Below are positions 31,101 to 39,861 of a stretch of 64,000 bases of DNA, piece by piece. Source of the DNA: Robbsia sp. KACC 23696 (GTDB lineage Bacteria; Pseudomonadota; Gammaproteobacteria; Burkholderiales; Burkholderiaceae); NCBI RefSeq assembly GCF_039852015.1, contig NZ_CP156626.1:3010249-3074248 (forward strand), in the 5' to 3' direction. Below the pieces are notes generated by a model. That model saw only the letters and a list, made by a program, of their open reading frames with translations. It was not told the DNA's origin and ran no database searches. A program made the position numbers and the translations under genes. Every line of letters begins with the position of its first letter. The first letter of the stretch is position 1.

Positions 31101-33099
31101 GCCTGTCGATAATCTGACCGGCGACGTGGCCTTCACCACGCATACCGGTACGTCCCGCAATCTGCAGGGCCGCTTCCTCGGTGGCGATATCCGTGCCGAA
31201 GGATCGATGGCCGCCGACGCGAGCTTGAACATCCAGATTCACGGTCACGTCGCGCCGGAACGAGTGGCCCATGCCAGCGATCCACGCTACGCGTCGCTAT
31301 TGCGTCGGTTCTCCGGCGTCGCGCCCTATCAAGTGCAAGTCAGACGCGACGGCGTGGAGCCCACCCGCTTGACGCTGCAGTCCGACCTGCTGGGGCTTGG
31401 CATCGATCTCCCGGCGCCGCTGAATAAAGCCGCCGACGCACCGATGCCGGTCTCGGTGGATTGGCGCACGGTGAGCAGCAATGGCGAAGCCGTGAAATCC
31501 GGCGCCCGGGGCGCGGCGGCGCAGTCGTCGAGCAGCGTGCAGCGGATCGATCTGCTGGCGGGTCCGGTGCACGCGGCCTATCTGCGCCGCACCGTGCCGT
31601 CCACGCCGGTCACCCCCAACGGCGCCGGCAGCGCACCGGCAAGCCATACCGGCAACGCTACGTCCAACACGACATCCAGCGTGATCGCCGGCGCCATTGG
31701 CTTGAATCATCTGCCGCCGTTGCCGGAGCACGGCGTGCTAGGTGAGTTGCATACCGCGCAACTCGATGTCGACGCCTGGCGTGCCGTGCTGGCCGAAATC
31801 GAGCGCCCCGCGGCGGTACCGGTCGCCACGCACACGCGTAACTTCGCACCGGATCCCGCCGATGCCTCGCCGGACATCGATGCCAACCGCACCGGCCGTG
31901 GCTGGCTGCCGGATCGCTTCGATATCGCCATCGACGATGTCCATCTGCTCTCGCGGCATTGGCACGATGTCCATATCGAGGGAGGCCGGAGCGCCCGTCA
32001 GGGCTGGCATGCGCATATCGCCTCGCGCGAGGTGGCAGGGCAAACCAGTTGGCAGCCGCAAGGCGGCAGCGCCCTGCACGCCCGATTGAGCAAACTCCTG
32101 ATTCCGGCCACCGACCCGACAACGGCAAATGACGGCGCCATCGCGACCGGCGCGGCGCAACAGCAGGCCGAGCGCACGACGCGCACGCTGGCGGCCGTCC
32201 CGCAGACGACTAAGCGTTTCCCTGCAATCGATCTGGTGGCCGATCAATTCAGCATCGCAGGCAAGCCCGTCGGCAAGCTGTCTTTGCTCGCGCACAATGT
32301 CGCGACCGCCGACGACACCATATGGCAGATCGATGACCTCACGCTCGCCCATCCGTCGGCGACCTTGCACGCCAGCGGCAACTGGCGCGTCGACACGGCA
32401 GGCACCAACGCCCATACCGGCGTGATTTTTCAACTCGGGATTCATGATGCCGGCGCCCTGTTGACGGCACTCGGGATGCCCAACACGATCAAGGGCGGCA
32501 AAGGCAGCCTCGACGGCGCATTGAACTGGAACGGCAATCCCGGCACACCGGACCTGAAGACGCTGGAGGGGAAACTGAATCTGGAATTGACCCGTGGGCA
32601 GTTCTTGAAGGTCAATCCCGGCGCGGCGCGACTGCTGGGCATCCTGAGTCTGCAAGGGCTGGTGCGCTTCCTGCAATTGGACTTCAAGAGCGTCTTCGGC
32701 AAAGGCTTGGCCTTCAACAAACTGTCGGGCACGACGGCGATCCATGATGGCATCGCAACGACGCAGGATGCGACACTGACGACGGCACCGGCGCGGGTGA
32801 CGATGTCCGGCTCGGCCAATGTCGTCGACGAAACGCAGGATTTCCGCGTGACCGTGGTGCCGCACTTGAACGCCGTGTCCGCATCGATCGCCGCGGCGGT
32901 CATCAACCCGATCGTCGGCCTCGGTACCTTGGTGGCGCAATTGGCGCTGGCCGAACCGATCTCGCGCAGCCTCACGCGGCACTATCAAGTGCAGGGCCAT
33001 TGGAACAAGCCGGAGGTCCGACGAAGCGATGACAATCGCGGTAACATTGCCCCAACAGCCGGTACTGCCGTGTCCCAGCAGCCGGCACCGGCGCACTGA
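28156..33099 (+). CDS. yhdP: YhdP family AsmA-like envelope protein
   Basis: A very large (about 1647 residues) AsmA-family protein. YhdP-type proteins are anchored in the inner membrane by one N-terminal helix and span the periplasm as a beta-groove that moves phospholipids to the outer membrane. The anchor is [23 protein letters not shown], preceded by a roughly 100-residue Ser/Gly/Asp-rich cytosolic tail, and the C-terminus shows the AsmA_2-like [33 protein letters not shown] and [22 protein letters not shown] blocks. The start is uncertain: a GTG at 28102, ATG at 28156 and an ATG at 28444 just before the helix are all possible and none has a clear ribosome site. tldD follows 61 bp later. 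Confidence 0.88.
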   Translation: MLDRRAPATPSPSPAQSQDRVHRAGAKSVGRVASHLASFASGGKWAVQNAPGIVSGASAGGNGGSGDGGGSGGDDDGRDPSGPDERSRRARYFACSMRVLKRVLAVVTIIALIVYFVFGAVALMLRYVVMPNVDRFRPKVEALVSAQLHAPVHIGRIGAHWTGFKPTFTVTDLHIGENDPAQSDASVDRIQATLAWRSLLRLQPILSQLSIDHARVTAVRDPSGLIRIGGIAVGQHHAENPYTVPSWLLGQREIVVRDLDFRWIDQAGPGHGAPPPPLLQLAHARMALVNSGRFHRFGVQGSMTVHPTGEPCAQAPCIGTAAAVMPIDIRANFQHAPFRSWLAGRAGRGNPQNWDGDLYLGATALDVAALNDYVDNTIGARAGHIDVHSWWQFAHGEVGQVSGSLKGRGLALQLRQGLPPLRIPKVDTQFAANQHDGDYHASVRDLSLELDDQAALPDGTTLGRMLNVSRFDGEYRVPSIGRGEKIALSGDILDIGLLADFSRTLPLPRRLKRNIDRYDPSGVLSDYALEWERDPPADAAAASAAQVQGDVPLRRFKLHARLDGVTLAAMPPRPGVNAAGHPHIGQPGFSNLRGVIDADQDGGQVQLDSRHATVTIRGMFDAPTLQLDTLTGTARWQIVPHGDTKRLDAHFDDVTLSNPDLSGHVQARFRTLLNTSQDGYLDLNAALDRASVPMVPRYLPTSIGAPVREYLTRMLKAGTSTGATVEAHGRLNDLPYPRGIYRIAAPAASAAPNAPAPAVAQIDTPDDGAPAGGTSVFHVNAPFTDAIADVSPSDAVRLSNGEPEKWPAFDGLAGRLFVDGRQLGFDIDEGHYRQARISTLQGRIADLGDRNSVLRIDSRIRGPLADFIDFAGRSPLGYWSHQIAAPAKAQGDATLTMRIDVSRHGTPGATSLASGTETATTQAPASDAAPGSTAVLAAPAAATTQGPPNTSGTKGGKPRVDPVSVSGKLHFERNRVVYGDAPPVDNLTGDVAFTTHTGTSRNLQGRFLGGDIRAEGSMAADASLNIQIHGHVAPERVAHASDPRYASLLRRFSGVAPYQVQVRRDGVEPTRLTLQSDLLGLGIDLPAPLNKAADAPMPVSVDWRTVSSNGEAVKSGARGAAAQSSSSVQRIDLLAGPVHAAYLRRTVPSTPVTPNGAGSAPASHTGNATSNTTSSVIAGAIGLNHLPPLPEHGVLGELHTAQLDVDAWRAVLAEIERPAAVPVATHTRNFAPDPADASPDIDANRTGRGWLPDRFDIAIDDVHLLSRHWHDVHIEGGRSARQGWHAHIASREVAGQTSWQPQGGSALHARLSKLLIPATDPTTANDGAIATGAAQQQAERTTRTLAAVPQTTKRFPAIDLVADQFSIAGKPVGKLSLLAHNVATADDTIWQIDDLTLAHPSATLHASGNWRVDTAGTNAHTGVIFQLGIHDAGALLTALGMPNTIKGGKGSLDGALNWNGNPGTPDLKTLEGKLNLELTRGQFLKVNPGAARLLGILSLQGLVRFLQLDFKSVFGKGLAFNKLSGTTAIHDGIATTQDATLTTAPARVTMSGSANVVDETQDFRVTVVPHLNAVSASIAAAVINPIVGLGTLVAQLALAEPISRSLTRHYQVQGHWNKPEVRRSDDNRGNIAPTAGTAVSQQPAPAH

Positions 33100-33160
33100 A
33101 GCCGGCAATTTTTTCCGAAGCCGCCGTAGGGCGCGCTTCTCCCTTTTGCGAGGATTCCGC

Positions 33161-34663
33161 ATGCATCCGACCGATTCCGCCATCCGTTCCCTGAGCGTCG
33201 CCCAACAGGCGTTGCTGGCACCGCATGGCCTCGACGAAGCGCAATTGCTGCGCACGCTCGGCAGCATTTTCAAGGCACGCGTCGATTACGCGGACCTGTA
33301 TTTCCAGACCACCCGCTCCGAAGCCTGGAGCCTGGAAGAAGGCATCGTCAAATCCGGCTCCTTCAGCATCGATCAGGGCGTTGGCGTGCGTGCCGTCGCC
33401 GGTGATCGTACGGCCTTCGCCTATTCGGACGATCTGTCGCCGCAGGCCCTGATGCAGGCAGCCGAAGCCACGCGCGCGATCGGCACCTTCAATCAGGGCA
33501 GCGGCAAGATCAAGGTACCCGGCAGTGGCAAGGGCGGCAAACGGATCGTGCCCGCCAGCGCGTTACGCGGCGTCCATGGTCGCGATCTGTATCTGCCGCA
33601 CGACCCCTTGGAATCGATGGATGCGACAACCAAGGTGAAACTGCTTGAGCGCGTGGAAAAGATGGCGCGCAAGCGCGACCCGCGCATCAAGCAAGTGATG
33701 GCCGGCCTCGCGGGCGAATACGACATCGTCATGGTCGCCCGCAGCGACGGCATCATGGCAGCCGACATTCGCCCGCTGGTGCGCCTCTCGGTCACGGTGA
33801 TCGCCGAGCAGGACGGCCGCCGTGAGGTGGGCAGCGGCGGTGGCGGCGGTCGCTTCGACTACCTGTATTTCACCGACGAAAAGCTCGAGAGCTATGTCGA
33901 TGACGCCGTACGCTCGGCACTGGTGAATCTGGAAGCGAAGCCGGCGCCGGCCGGCAATATGAGTGTCGTACTCGGCCCGGGTTGGCCTGGCGTGCTGCTG
34001 CACGAAGCGGTGGGACACGGTCTGGAAGGCGATTTCAACCGTAAGGGCTCGTCCGCCTTCGCCGGCAAGATCGGCGAGCGCGTGGCCGCGCCGGGCATCA
34101 CCATCGTCGACGACGGCACGCTGCCGAATCGACGCGGTTCGCTGAATATCGATGACGAAGGCAATCCCACGCAGTGCACGACGCTGATCGAGGACGGCAT
34201 TCTGAAAGGCTATATCCAGGACACCTTGAATGCCCGCCTGATGAATATGCCGGTAACGGGCAATGCGCGCCGGGAGTCCTACTCGGCACTGCCCATGCCG
34301 CGCATGACCAACACCTATATGTTGAACGGCGACAAGGCCCCCGAGGAGATCATCGCCTCGGTGAAAAAGGGTCTATATGCCGTCAACTTCGGCGGCGGCC
34401 AGGTGGACATCACGAACGGCAAGTTCGTGTTCTCCGCGTCCGAGGCCTATATGATCGAAGACGGCAAGATCACCTATCCGGTCAAGGGCGCGACCCTGAT
34501 CGGCAGCGGACCCGAATCGCTGAAATACGTCAGCATGATCGGCAACGACATGGCGCTGGATCGCGGCGTGGGCGTATGCGGCAAGGATGGCCAAAGCGTC
34601 CCCGTGGGCGTGGGGCAACCGACGCTGCGGATCGACCGCATGACCGTGGGTGGGACCGCTTAA
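33161..34663 (+). CDS. tldD: Metalloprotease TldD
   Basis: TldD with TldE (PmbA) forms a zinc protease that degrades unfolded peptides and matures some modified peptides and antitoxins. The active site HEAVGH (HExxxH) is within [19 protein letters not shown]; other family blocks are [54 protein letters not shown] and [24 protein letters not shown]. The ATG at 33161 has AGGA upstream; 500 residues. The yhdP-tldD pairing is usual in betaproteobacteria. No intrinsic terminator follows directly; three palindromes begin 4 bp after the stop. Confidence 0.95.
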   Translation: MHPTDSAIRSLSVAQQALLAPHGLDEAQLLRTLGSIFKARVDYADLYFQTTRSEAWSLEEGIVKSGSFSIDQGVGVRAVAGDRTAFAYSDDLSPQALMQAAEATRAIGTFNQGSGKIKVPGSGKGGKRIVPASALRGVHGRDLYLPHDPLESMDATTKVKLLERVEKMARKRDPRIKQVMAGLAGEYDIVMVARSDGIMAADIRPLVRLSVTVIAEQDGRREVGSGGGGGRFDYLYFTDEKLESYVDDAVRSALVNLEAKPAPAGNMSVVLGPGWPGVLLHEAVGHGLEGDFNRKGSSAFAGKIGERVAAPGITIVDDGTLPNRRGSLNIDDEGNPTQCTTLIEDGILKGYIQDTLNARLMNMPVTGNARRESYSALPMPRMTNTYMLNGDKAPEEIIASVKKGLYAVNFGGGQVDITNGKFVFSASEAYMIEDGKITYPVKGATLIGSGPESLKYVSMIGNDMALDRGVGVCGKDGQSVPVGVGQPTLRIDRMTVGGTA

Positions 34664-34666
34664 GAA

Positions 34667-34746
34667 TTATCGCAATCTGCGAAAAACAACAAAATTATGC
34701 GGACTATTCGCATGAGAAGCGTCAATTATGAGGATTGTCCGCATAA
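34667..34746. promoter_or_regulatory. Array of three related ~20-bp palindromes (candidate operators)
   Basis: Three imperfect palindromes lie in a row: TTATCGCA-ATC-TGCGAAAA (34667-34685), TTATGCGGA-CTA-TTCGCATGA (34695-34715) and TTATGAGGA-TTG-TCCGCATAA (34726-34746). The last two match at 18 of 23 positions and suggest a consensus TTATGCGGAnnnTCCGCATAA. Centres are 29 and 31 bp apart, about three helical turns, so all sit on one face of the helix. They end 13 bp before the -35 box of the aroG promoter, placing centres near -59, -90 and -119. That is a typical activator layout; the regulator is unknown. Confidence 0.6.
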
Positions 34747-34759
34747 TTAACCGACCCGC

Positions 34760-34788
34760 TTGCCTTGCGCGAATGCGGGGCGTATAAC
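34760..34788 (+). promoter_or_regulatory. Sigma70-type promoter of the aroG leader
   Basis: TTGCCT (34760-34765), a 17-bp spacer and TATAAC (34783-34788) form a good housekeeping promoter. Transcription would start near 34795, about 80 bases before the leader-peptide ATG and 320 bases before aroG. A perfect 8-bp hairpin (34799-34817) would lie at the 5' end of the transcript. Confidence 0.7.
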
Positions 34789-34875
34789 GTTTCTCTATCG
34801 ACGCCGCCGCGGCGTCGTGTCGCAGGGATATCGCGACGGTGCCGCGGCTGCCTCTCTGAACGACTGTTGCCAGTG

Positions 34876-34956
34876 ATGACCATGTCTCATTCCGCCCGCT
34901 TTTATTTTGCGTTTTATTTTTATCTCGAGCCCATGGCGGACGGAGAGGCGTGCTGA
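34876..34956 (+). CDS. Phe/Tyr-rich leader peptide of the aroG attenuator
   Basis: A 26-codon frame whose product contains RFYFAFYFY: four Phe (all TTT) and three Tyr (all TAT) within eight codons at 34900-34923, in an otherwise GC-rich genome. It ends with TGA at 34954, 23 bases before a strong terminator and 158 bases before aroG, a Phe/Tyr-sensitive enzyme gene. The start may be ATG 34876, ATG 34882 or GTG 34873; no strong ribosome site is visible. The codon run and surrounding RNA structures are those of a ribosome-mediated attenuator sensing charged tRNA-Phe and tRNA-Tyr. Confidence 0.8.
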   Translation: MTMSHSARFYFAFYFYLEPMADGEAC

Positions 34957-35008
34957 CGCACTGAACACACCGAAACGAACCGCCAGCTCCGTCTGGCGGT
35001 TTTTTTTT
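34891..35008 (+). promoter_or_regulatory. Transcription attenuator with mutually exclusive hairpins
   Basis: Four segments are seen. Segment 1 (34891-34899) TCCGCCCGC can pair with segment 2 (34936-34944) GCGGACGGA at 8 of 9 positions. Segment 2 (34939-34950, GACGGAGAGGCG) can pair with segment 3 (34981-34993, CGCCAGCTCCGTC) over 11 pairs with one small internal loop, the antiterminator. Segment 3 (34979-34986, ACCGCCAG) pairs perfectly with segment 4 (34993-35000, CTGGCGGT), followed by nine T, the terminator. The Phe/Tyr codons fall in the 1:2 loop; a ribosome stalled there would free segment 2, and one at the stop codon would cover it. Confidence 0.8.
34979..35008 (+). terminator. Intrinsic terminator in the aroG leader
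   Basis: ACCGCCAG-CTCCGT-CTGGCGGT is a perfect 8-bp stem followed directly by nine T (35000-35008). It is the 3:4 hairpin of the attenuator and would stop transcription about 107 bases before the aroG start. Confidence 0.9.
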
Positions 35009-35114
35009 GCTTCGCTTTTTTGTCGCCCGGTCGCGCTGTGTCGTGACCAGACAAGTACGGAATGGAACGTCGGCCAAGCGCAGACAACACAGATAGACAG
35101 ACCAGGAAAACGAT

Positions 35115-36197
35115 ATGAGCCCGCACAACACCGATGACGTTCGGATTCGCGAAATGAAAGAGCTGACGCCCCCCGCGCACCTGCTGCGTGAATTCCCATG
35201 CGACGAGGCTTCCTCGCAACTGATCTTCGAATCCCGCGCCGCGCTGCATCGGATACTGCACGGGATGGAAGACCGCTTGATCGTCATCGTCGGGCCCTGT
35301 TCGATCCACGATACGAAAGCGGCGCTCGAATACGCCGCCCGCCTGCGCGAACAACGCGAGCGCTTCAAGGGCGAGCTCGAAGTCATCATGCGGGTGTACT
35401 TCGAGAAGCCGCGTACGACCGTCGGCTGGAAAGGCCTGATCAACGATCCGAAGCTCGATAACAGTTTCAAGATCAACGAAGGATTGCGTACCGCGCGTGA
35501 ACTGCTGGTGGAAATCAATCGACTGGGCGTGCCGGCCGGCACGGAATTCCTCGACATGATCAGCCCGCAATACATTGCCGACCTGGTGTCGTGGGGCGCA
35601 ATCGGGGCGCGGACGACGGAATCCCAGGTGCATCGGGAACTCGCTTCCGGCCTCTCCTGCCCGGTCGGCTTCAAGAATGGCACCGATGGCAACGTGAAGA
35701 TCGCCGTGGACGCGATCAAGTCGGCATCGCAACCGCATCACTTCCTCTCGGTGACGAAGGGCGGCCATTCGGCGATCGTCTCGACGGCCGGCAACGAGGA
35801 TTGCCATGTGATCCTGCGCGGTGGCAAGACGCCGAACTACGATGCCGCGAGCGTCGATGCCGCCTGCACGCAGATCGGCCAGGCCGGCCTGGCGCCGCGC
35901 CTGATGGTGGACGCGAGCCATGCCAACAGCGAGAAGAAGCATCAGAACCAGATTCCGGTGTGCGCGAATATCGGTGCGCAGATCGCCGGTGGCGAGCAGC
36001 GCATCGTCGGCGTGATGGTCGAATCGCACCTGGTGGCGGGACGTCAAGACCTGGCCCCGGGCTGCACGCTCGACGATCTGCAATACGGTCAAAGCATCAC
36101 CGATGCCTGTATCGGCTGGGAAGACAGCCTCGGCGTACTGGAAACACTGGCGGCCGCCGTGCGTCAGCGCCGCGTCCTGCATGGCCGCGGCAACTGA
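35115..36197 (+). CDS. aroG: 3-deoxy-7-phosphoheptulonate (DAHP) synthase, class I
   Basis: The first enzyme of the shikimate pathway, condensing phosphoenolpyruvate and erythrose 4-phosphate. The 360-residue protein has IVIVGPCSIHD, MRVYFEKPRTTVGWKGLINDP, GTEFLDMISPQY, WGAIGARTTESQVHRELASGLSCPVGFKNGTDG and VDASHANSEKK, the class I-alpha (AroF/G/H) hallmarks. The ATG at 35115 has AGGAAA eight bases upstream. Expression is predicted to be set by the Phe/Tyr attenuator and by the upstream palindrome array, which suits an enzyme whose isoforms are usually controlled by Phe or Tyr. It ends directly against the YopJ-like gene on the other strand with no base between the stop codons. Confidence 0.95.
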   Translation: MSPHNTDDVRIREMKELTPPAHLLREFPCDEASSQLIFESRAALHRILHGMEDRLIVIVGPCSIHDTKAALEYAARLREQRERFKGELEVIMRVYFEKPRTTVGWKGLINDPKLDNSFKINEGLRTARELLVEINRLGVPAGTEFLDMISPQYIADLVSWGAIGARTTESQVHRELASGLSCPVGFKNGTDGNVKIAVDAIKSASQPHHFLSVTKGGHSAIVSTAGNEDCHVILRGGKTPNYDAASVDAACTQIGQAGLAPRLMVDASHANSEKKHQNQIPVCANIGAQIAGGEQRIVGVMVESHLVAGRQDLAPGCTLDDLQYGQSITDACIGWEDSLGVLETLAAAVRQRRVLHGRGN

Positions 36198-37193
36198 TTA
36201 CGTTTGTTGCAAGGTGGCGAGCGCGCGCTTCACGTAATCTTCGCGTTTCAGCAGAATCGATCCGTTGTGGTTCGCGCTCAGCTTGTCGGAACGACGCATG
36301 ACATATCGGTGCGTGCGCGTCATCAGCGATTCGCCGCGTTTATTGATAATGGCATCGCCACCCGCTTGCTCCACTACTTGCCCGATGTGACCCACCGACG
36401 ATGCGTGCTTGTAGAAACGCGGCGGCAATGCCAGCGCCGCGTCCTGCAGGACGCGCGGCCATGGCGCCAGGGAGGCGTCTCTGTGCCAGGGATCGGTCAG
36501 TTCCCGCGTCATTCTGCGCGCGAGGAAAAAACTGAACATCGCACAGTCCCGTGCCGATTTCTGCAAGTTCATCGAGATGACCAATCGATACGGCGCGCTT
36601 GCCGGATCGAACGCGGCTGGCAAGATCGTGCCGAAAAAATCGTGATACACCGAGGCGAGTACCAGACCCATTCGGTGCATCGGCGTCAATTCGGATACCG
36701 CCTGCACTTCCGCGATATCGAACGCCGGCAGTGACGCCGGCTCGACGTAGACCAGCGAGAGCCGTGCACCCGTGCGCGCTTCGTCGCGCCGCACCGACAT
36801 GGCAACCGTATGCACCGTTTGCGACGCCCTATCGTTCATCGGTACGATGGCATTGAAATAGACGGACCGATCCGAGGCCGTGTGACGCTGCAGATCGGCG
36901 ACAAAGGCCGATAAGGTCGGATAGGATGCCATCTCGTGCGCGACAGGCAGCGCCCGCACCAGAAACGGCATCGCATCGCGATCCATCTGGTTGCTGTGAA
37001 AATCGAGAAAGCCATTGCGCGCGCGGTTGCGCGCGATGTCCTGATACAGCTGATACGCAGCGTGCGCGTCAGCCGGTTCCGCTTCCGGCTCAGGAAACAC
37101 GGTGCGATTCATTACCGCACCGCGGCCAGGGACCGGTGCGCAGGTTCTCGGCCCTGCGTTGAACGCCGTCGATGCAGAGGGTTCGCTCGACAT
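36198..37193 (-). CDS. YopJ/AvrRxv family serine/threonine acetyltransferase (candidate secreted effector)
   Basis: Proteins of this family are type III effectors that acetylate host kinases or immune proteins with a His-Glu/Asp-Cys triad and inositol hexakisphosphate as cofactor. In this 331-residue protein the triad is seen as H128 (VHTVAMSVRRDE), E151 (LSLVYVEPAS) and C217 (MNLQKSARDCAMFSFFLA). DRDAMPFLV (71-79), PPRFYKHAS (257-265), INKRGESL (283-290) and the Ser/Asn-rich, Lys/Arg-rich C-terminus also follow the family pattern. The Glu-Cys spacing (66) is longer than in Yersinia YopJ. The N-terminal 45 residues are Ser/Pro/Ala-rich, fitting a secretion region. AGGATAA precedes the ATG. 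Its GC looks lower than the neighbours, and no secretion genes or clear hrp box are nearby. Confidence 0.82.
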   Translation of the reverse strand: MSSEPSASTAFNAGPRTCAPVPGRGAVMNRTVFPEPEAEPADAHAAYQLYQDIARNRARNGFLDFHSNQMDRDAMPFLVRALPVAHEMASYPTLSAFVADLQRHTASDRSVYFNAIVPMNDRASQTVHTVAMSVRRDEARTGARLSLVYVEPASLPAFDIAEVQAVSELTPMHRMGLVLASVYHDFFGTILPAAFDPASAPYRLVISMNLQKSARDCAMFSFFLARRMTRELTDPWHRDASLAPWPRVLQDAALALPPRFYKHASSVGHIGQVVEQAGGDAIINKRGESLMTRTHRYVMRRSDKLSANHNGSILLKREDYVKRALATLQQT

Positions 37194-37449
37194 ATATCGT
37201 TATCCTGAAGGATTGGGGTCGCACCACTGCCTCGTAGAACACCTATAGCAAGAAGAACGGGATCACTGGAATGCGTTTCTATTTTGCCGCATTTCATCGG
37301 AACGTCGAGGCAAAGCACGGCGTTAGCGCTCGACCTATATCGATAGGACTATGGCGCTGGTCACCGCCGCTTGGACGAACCGTGCGTGCAACGCGGACGG
37401 ACGGGCTCAGGCAGGCCGCAGGCTGCGTTATCCGCGTGCCGGACCGATC

Positions 37450-38034
37450 TTACGCATTGCGTCCGGAGCGCCAGTACACCTCGGCATGACCGGCCGCGAG
37501 ATTGACCTGACGCGACATGACGAAGAGCAGGTCGGAGAGCCGATTCAGATACAGACGGCTGGCCCGCGAGACGGCATCAGCCGGCGCGCCTGCTTCCGCG
37601 GCCAGACGCCATACGGTGCGTTCGGCCCGTCGGCAGACGGTGCGCGCCACATGCGCCGACGCTGCCGCGCGGCTACCGCCCGGCAGGATGAATTCGCGCA
37701 GCGGCGGCAGCTCGGCGTTCACGTCGGCAATCCAGGCGTCGAGCTGCGCGACGTCGGCGTCGTCGATGCCGGGATATTGCATCCCCGGCATCGCCAGTTC
37801 GCCGCCGAGGTTGAACAAGTGATGCTGGATTTCGATCACGCGCGCGCGAACGGCCTCGGGAATCGCTTCGGTGGAAAAGAGCCCGAGCGTCGCATTCAAC
37901 TCGTCGACGTCGCCGATTGCGGCGATGCGCAAAGCCGTTTTCGGCACCCGCGACAGATCGCCGAGCCCGGTCGTCCCGTCGTCGCCGGTCCGCGTCACGA
38001 TCTTCGTCAGCCTGTTGCCTTTTCCCGTCGCCAT
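37450..38034 (-). CDS. Cob(I)yrinic acid a,c-diamide/cobalamin adenosyltransferase, PduO type
   Basis: ATP:cob(I)alamin adenosyltransferases make adenosylcobalamin. The 194-residue protein has the PduO-type N-terminal loop TRTGDDGTTGLGD, the GDVDELNATLG helix, the EFILPGGS motif and HVARTVCRRAERTVWRL, then RLSDLLFVMSRQVN, all canonical. The length is normal. It is divergent from the FAD-linked dehydrogenase gene, separated by about 200 bp that hold no recognised site. Confidence 0.94.
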   Translation of the reverse strand: MATGKGNRLTKIVTRTGDDGTTGLGDLSRVPKTALRIAAIGDVDELNATLGLFSTEAIPEAVRARVIEIQHHLFNLGGELAMPGMQYPGIDDADVAQLDAWIADVNAELPPLREFILPGGSRAAASAHVARTVCRRAERTVWRLAAEAGAPADAVSRASRLYLNRLSDLLFVMSRQVNLAAGHAEVYWRSGRNA

Positions 38035-38236
38035 TTTTGCCCGCTCCTTTTATGACCTTGGCCAGGCGCCACGGTCCGAATACAGCCCAACGCCCGACAA
38101 TCGCGCATTTTAGAACGGATGGCGAATACCCGAAGTCTTACTTTGAATAGTTGCACCGCGTGATGCCGCGGCAATCAAGCGTAGAATTCAGGTCATCCCA
38201 TGACTTACGACGTCGCTTCGGCACGCGCTTTCCATC

Positions 38237-39712
38237 ATGACCTCAGCGCCTCATTCGGCTTCGGCCGCTTCCTCCGCCCACGCGCCGCACGGCGTGAAAT
38301 CGCGCGGTCCGCTGTCTGCTGCATTGCTCGATGCCTTGCAGAGTCGCTTCGGCACGCGCTTCAGCACGTCCGACGCGGTCCGTGAACACCACGGCCGTGA
38401 CGAGTCGCCCTATGATCCGGTGCCGCCCGACGCCGTGGTCTTTGCGCACTCAACCGAGGAAGTCAGCGACATCGTCAAGCTGTGCGCCAAGTACGACACG
38501 CCGATCATTCCCTACGGCGCCGGTTCGTCGATCGAAGGGCAATTGCTGGCGATCGAAGGCGGCATCTCGATCGATTTATCCGAAATGAATGCGCTCGTGT
38601 CGGTGCACGCGGAAGATCTGACCGCCACCGTCCAGGCCGGCGTGACGCGCAAGGCGCTGAACGAGCACCTGCGCGACACGGGCTTGTTCTTCCCGATCGA
38701 TCCGGGTGCCGATGCCAGCCTGGGCGGCATGGCGTCCACGCGCGCGTCCGGCACGAATGCGGTCCACTACGGCTCGATGCGCGAGAATGTGCTCGACCTG
38801 ACCGTTGTGCTGGCCGATGGCCGCGTGATCAAGACGGGCACGCGCGCGCGCAAGTCCTCGGCGGGCTATGACCTGACGCGCCTGTTCGTCGGCTCGGAAG
38901 GCACGCTCGGCATCATCACCGAGGTCACGGTTCGACTGTATCCGCAGCCGGAGCATCTGTCGGTGGCCATCTGCACCTTCCCGTCGATGAACGAGGCGGT
39001 GCAGACGGTGATCGAGACGATCCAGCTGGGTGTGCCGGTCTCGCGCGTCGAGTTCATCGATCCGCTCGCGATCCGCGCCTTGAACGAGTATTCGAAGCTG
39101 TCGATGACGGAAGCGCCGACGCTTTTCTTCGAATTTCAAGGCTCGCAATCGGCCATCGACGAGCAGATCGCCACCGTGCGCGAGCTGGCCGACGGCCACG
39201 GCGCATCGGATTTTCAATGGGCGACGAAGCCCGAAGACCGTAACAAGCTGTGGACCGCACGGCACAATGCGCTGTTTGCCTTCCTGCAATTGCGTCCCGG
39301 CTGCAAGGCGATCACGACCGATGTCTGCGTGCCGATCTCGCGTCTGGCGGACTGCGTCAACGAGACCGCCACCGATCTCGCCGCCTCGGGTCTGCTATGT
39401 CCGATCGTCGGACACGTCGGGGACGGTAATTTCCACGTGCTGATTCTGGTCGATCCGAATACCGAGGGCGAGTTTGAAAAGGGCGAGGCCTTGAACCAGC
39501 GCCTGGTGCGTCGCGCGATCGCGATGGACGGCACCTGTACCGGCGAGCATGGCATCGGCCTGCACAAGATGGGCTTCCTGATCGAGGAACACGGCGAAGA
39601 TCTGATCGGCGTGATGCGCGCGATCAAGCATGCGCTCGATCCGAAGAATCTGATGAACCCGGGCAAGATCTTCGCCTTCGACGGGCCGACGCTGCCTCTC
39701 GCCGCTGCCTGA
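38237..39712 (+). CDS. FAD-binding 2-hydroxyacid dehydrogenase (D-lactate dehydrogenase/glycolate oxidase type)
   Basis: An FAD-linked oxidase of the vanillyl-alcohol-oxidase fold. The 491-residue protein has the PCMH FAD-binding motifs (IIPYGAGSSIEGQLLAIEGGISIDLSEMN, GADASLGGMASTRASGTNAVHYGSM, LFVGSEGTLGIITEVTVRLYP) and the C-terminal cap with VGHVGDGNFHVLI (metal His residues), GEHGIGLHKMGFL and HALDPKNLMNPGKIF. These fit cytochrome-type D-lactate dehydrogenases and GlcD. It probably oxidises D-lactate or a similar 2-hydroxyacid and feeds electrons to the respiratory chain. An intrinsic terminator follows and separates it from the lrgA/lrgB pair. Confidence 0.88.
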   Translation: MTSAPHSASAASSAHAPHGVKSRGPLSAALLDALQSRFGTRFSTSDAVREHHGRDESPYDPVPPDAVVFAHSTEEVSDIVKLCAKYDTPIIPYGAGSSIEGQLLAIEGGISIDLSEMNALVSVHAEDLTATVQAGVTRKALNEHLRDTGLFFPIDPGADASLGGMASTRASGTNAVHYGSMRENVLDLTVVLADGRVIKTGTRARKSSAGYDLTRLFVGSEGTLGIITEVTVRLYPQPEHLSVAICTFPSMNEAVQTVIETIQLGVPVSRVEFIDPLAIRALNEYSKLSMTEAPTLFFEFQGSQSAIDEQIATVRELADGHGASDFQWATKPEDRNKLWTARHNALFAFLQLRPGCKAITTDVCVPISRLADCVNETATDLAASGLLCPIVGHVGDGNFHVLILVDPNTEGEFEKGEALNQRLVRRAIAMDGTCTGEHGIGLHKMGFLIEEHGEDLIGVMRAIKHALDPKNLMNPGKIFAFDGPTLPLAAA

Positions 39713-39814
39713 TCTGACGGCGTCGTCCGGCGTGCCTCAGCGGCGCACCGGCGATGCATCGACAGGACGCGCACAGTCTATTCGAGACGACCGCGGCATC
39801 AGCCCGGTCGCCCC

Positions 39815-39842
39815 CCTCGGCTTCGCGCCGAGGATTTTTTTT
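39815..39842 (+). terminator. Intrinsic terminator after the FAD-linked dehydrogenase
   Basis: CCTCGGC-TTCGC-GCCGAGG, a perfect 7-bp stem, is followed by A and eight T. It ends 19 bases before the lrgA-like ATG, which rules out the longer upstream starts for that gene. Confidence 0.85.
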
Positions 39843-39861
39843 GCTTATCCGATCGTTGCAT

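Noticed and set aside
34765-34956. Longer 63-codon frame that ends with the aroG leader peptide
   Set aside because: Its start lies before the predicted transcription start, so only the last 26 codons (from 34876) would be translated.
37194-37280. hrp/PIP-like box (TTCG-N15/16-TTCG) upstream of the YopJ-family gene
   Set aside because: Only TTCT...TTCT-like pairs with a 14-15 base spacing occur; the match is too poor to call.
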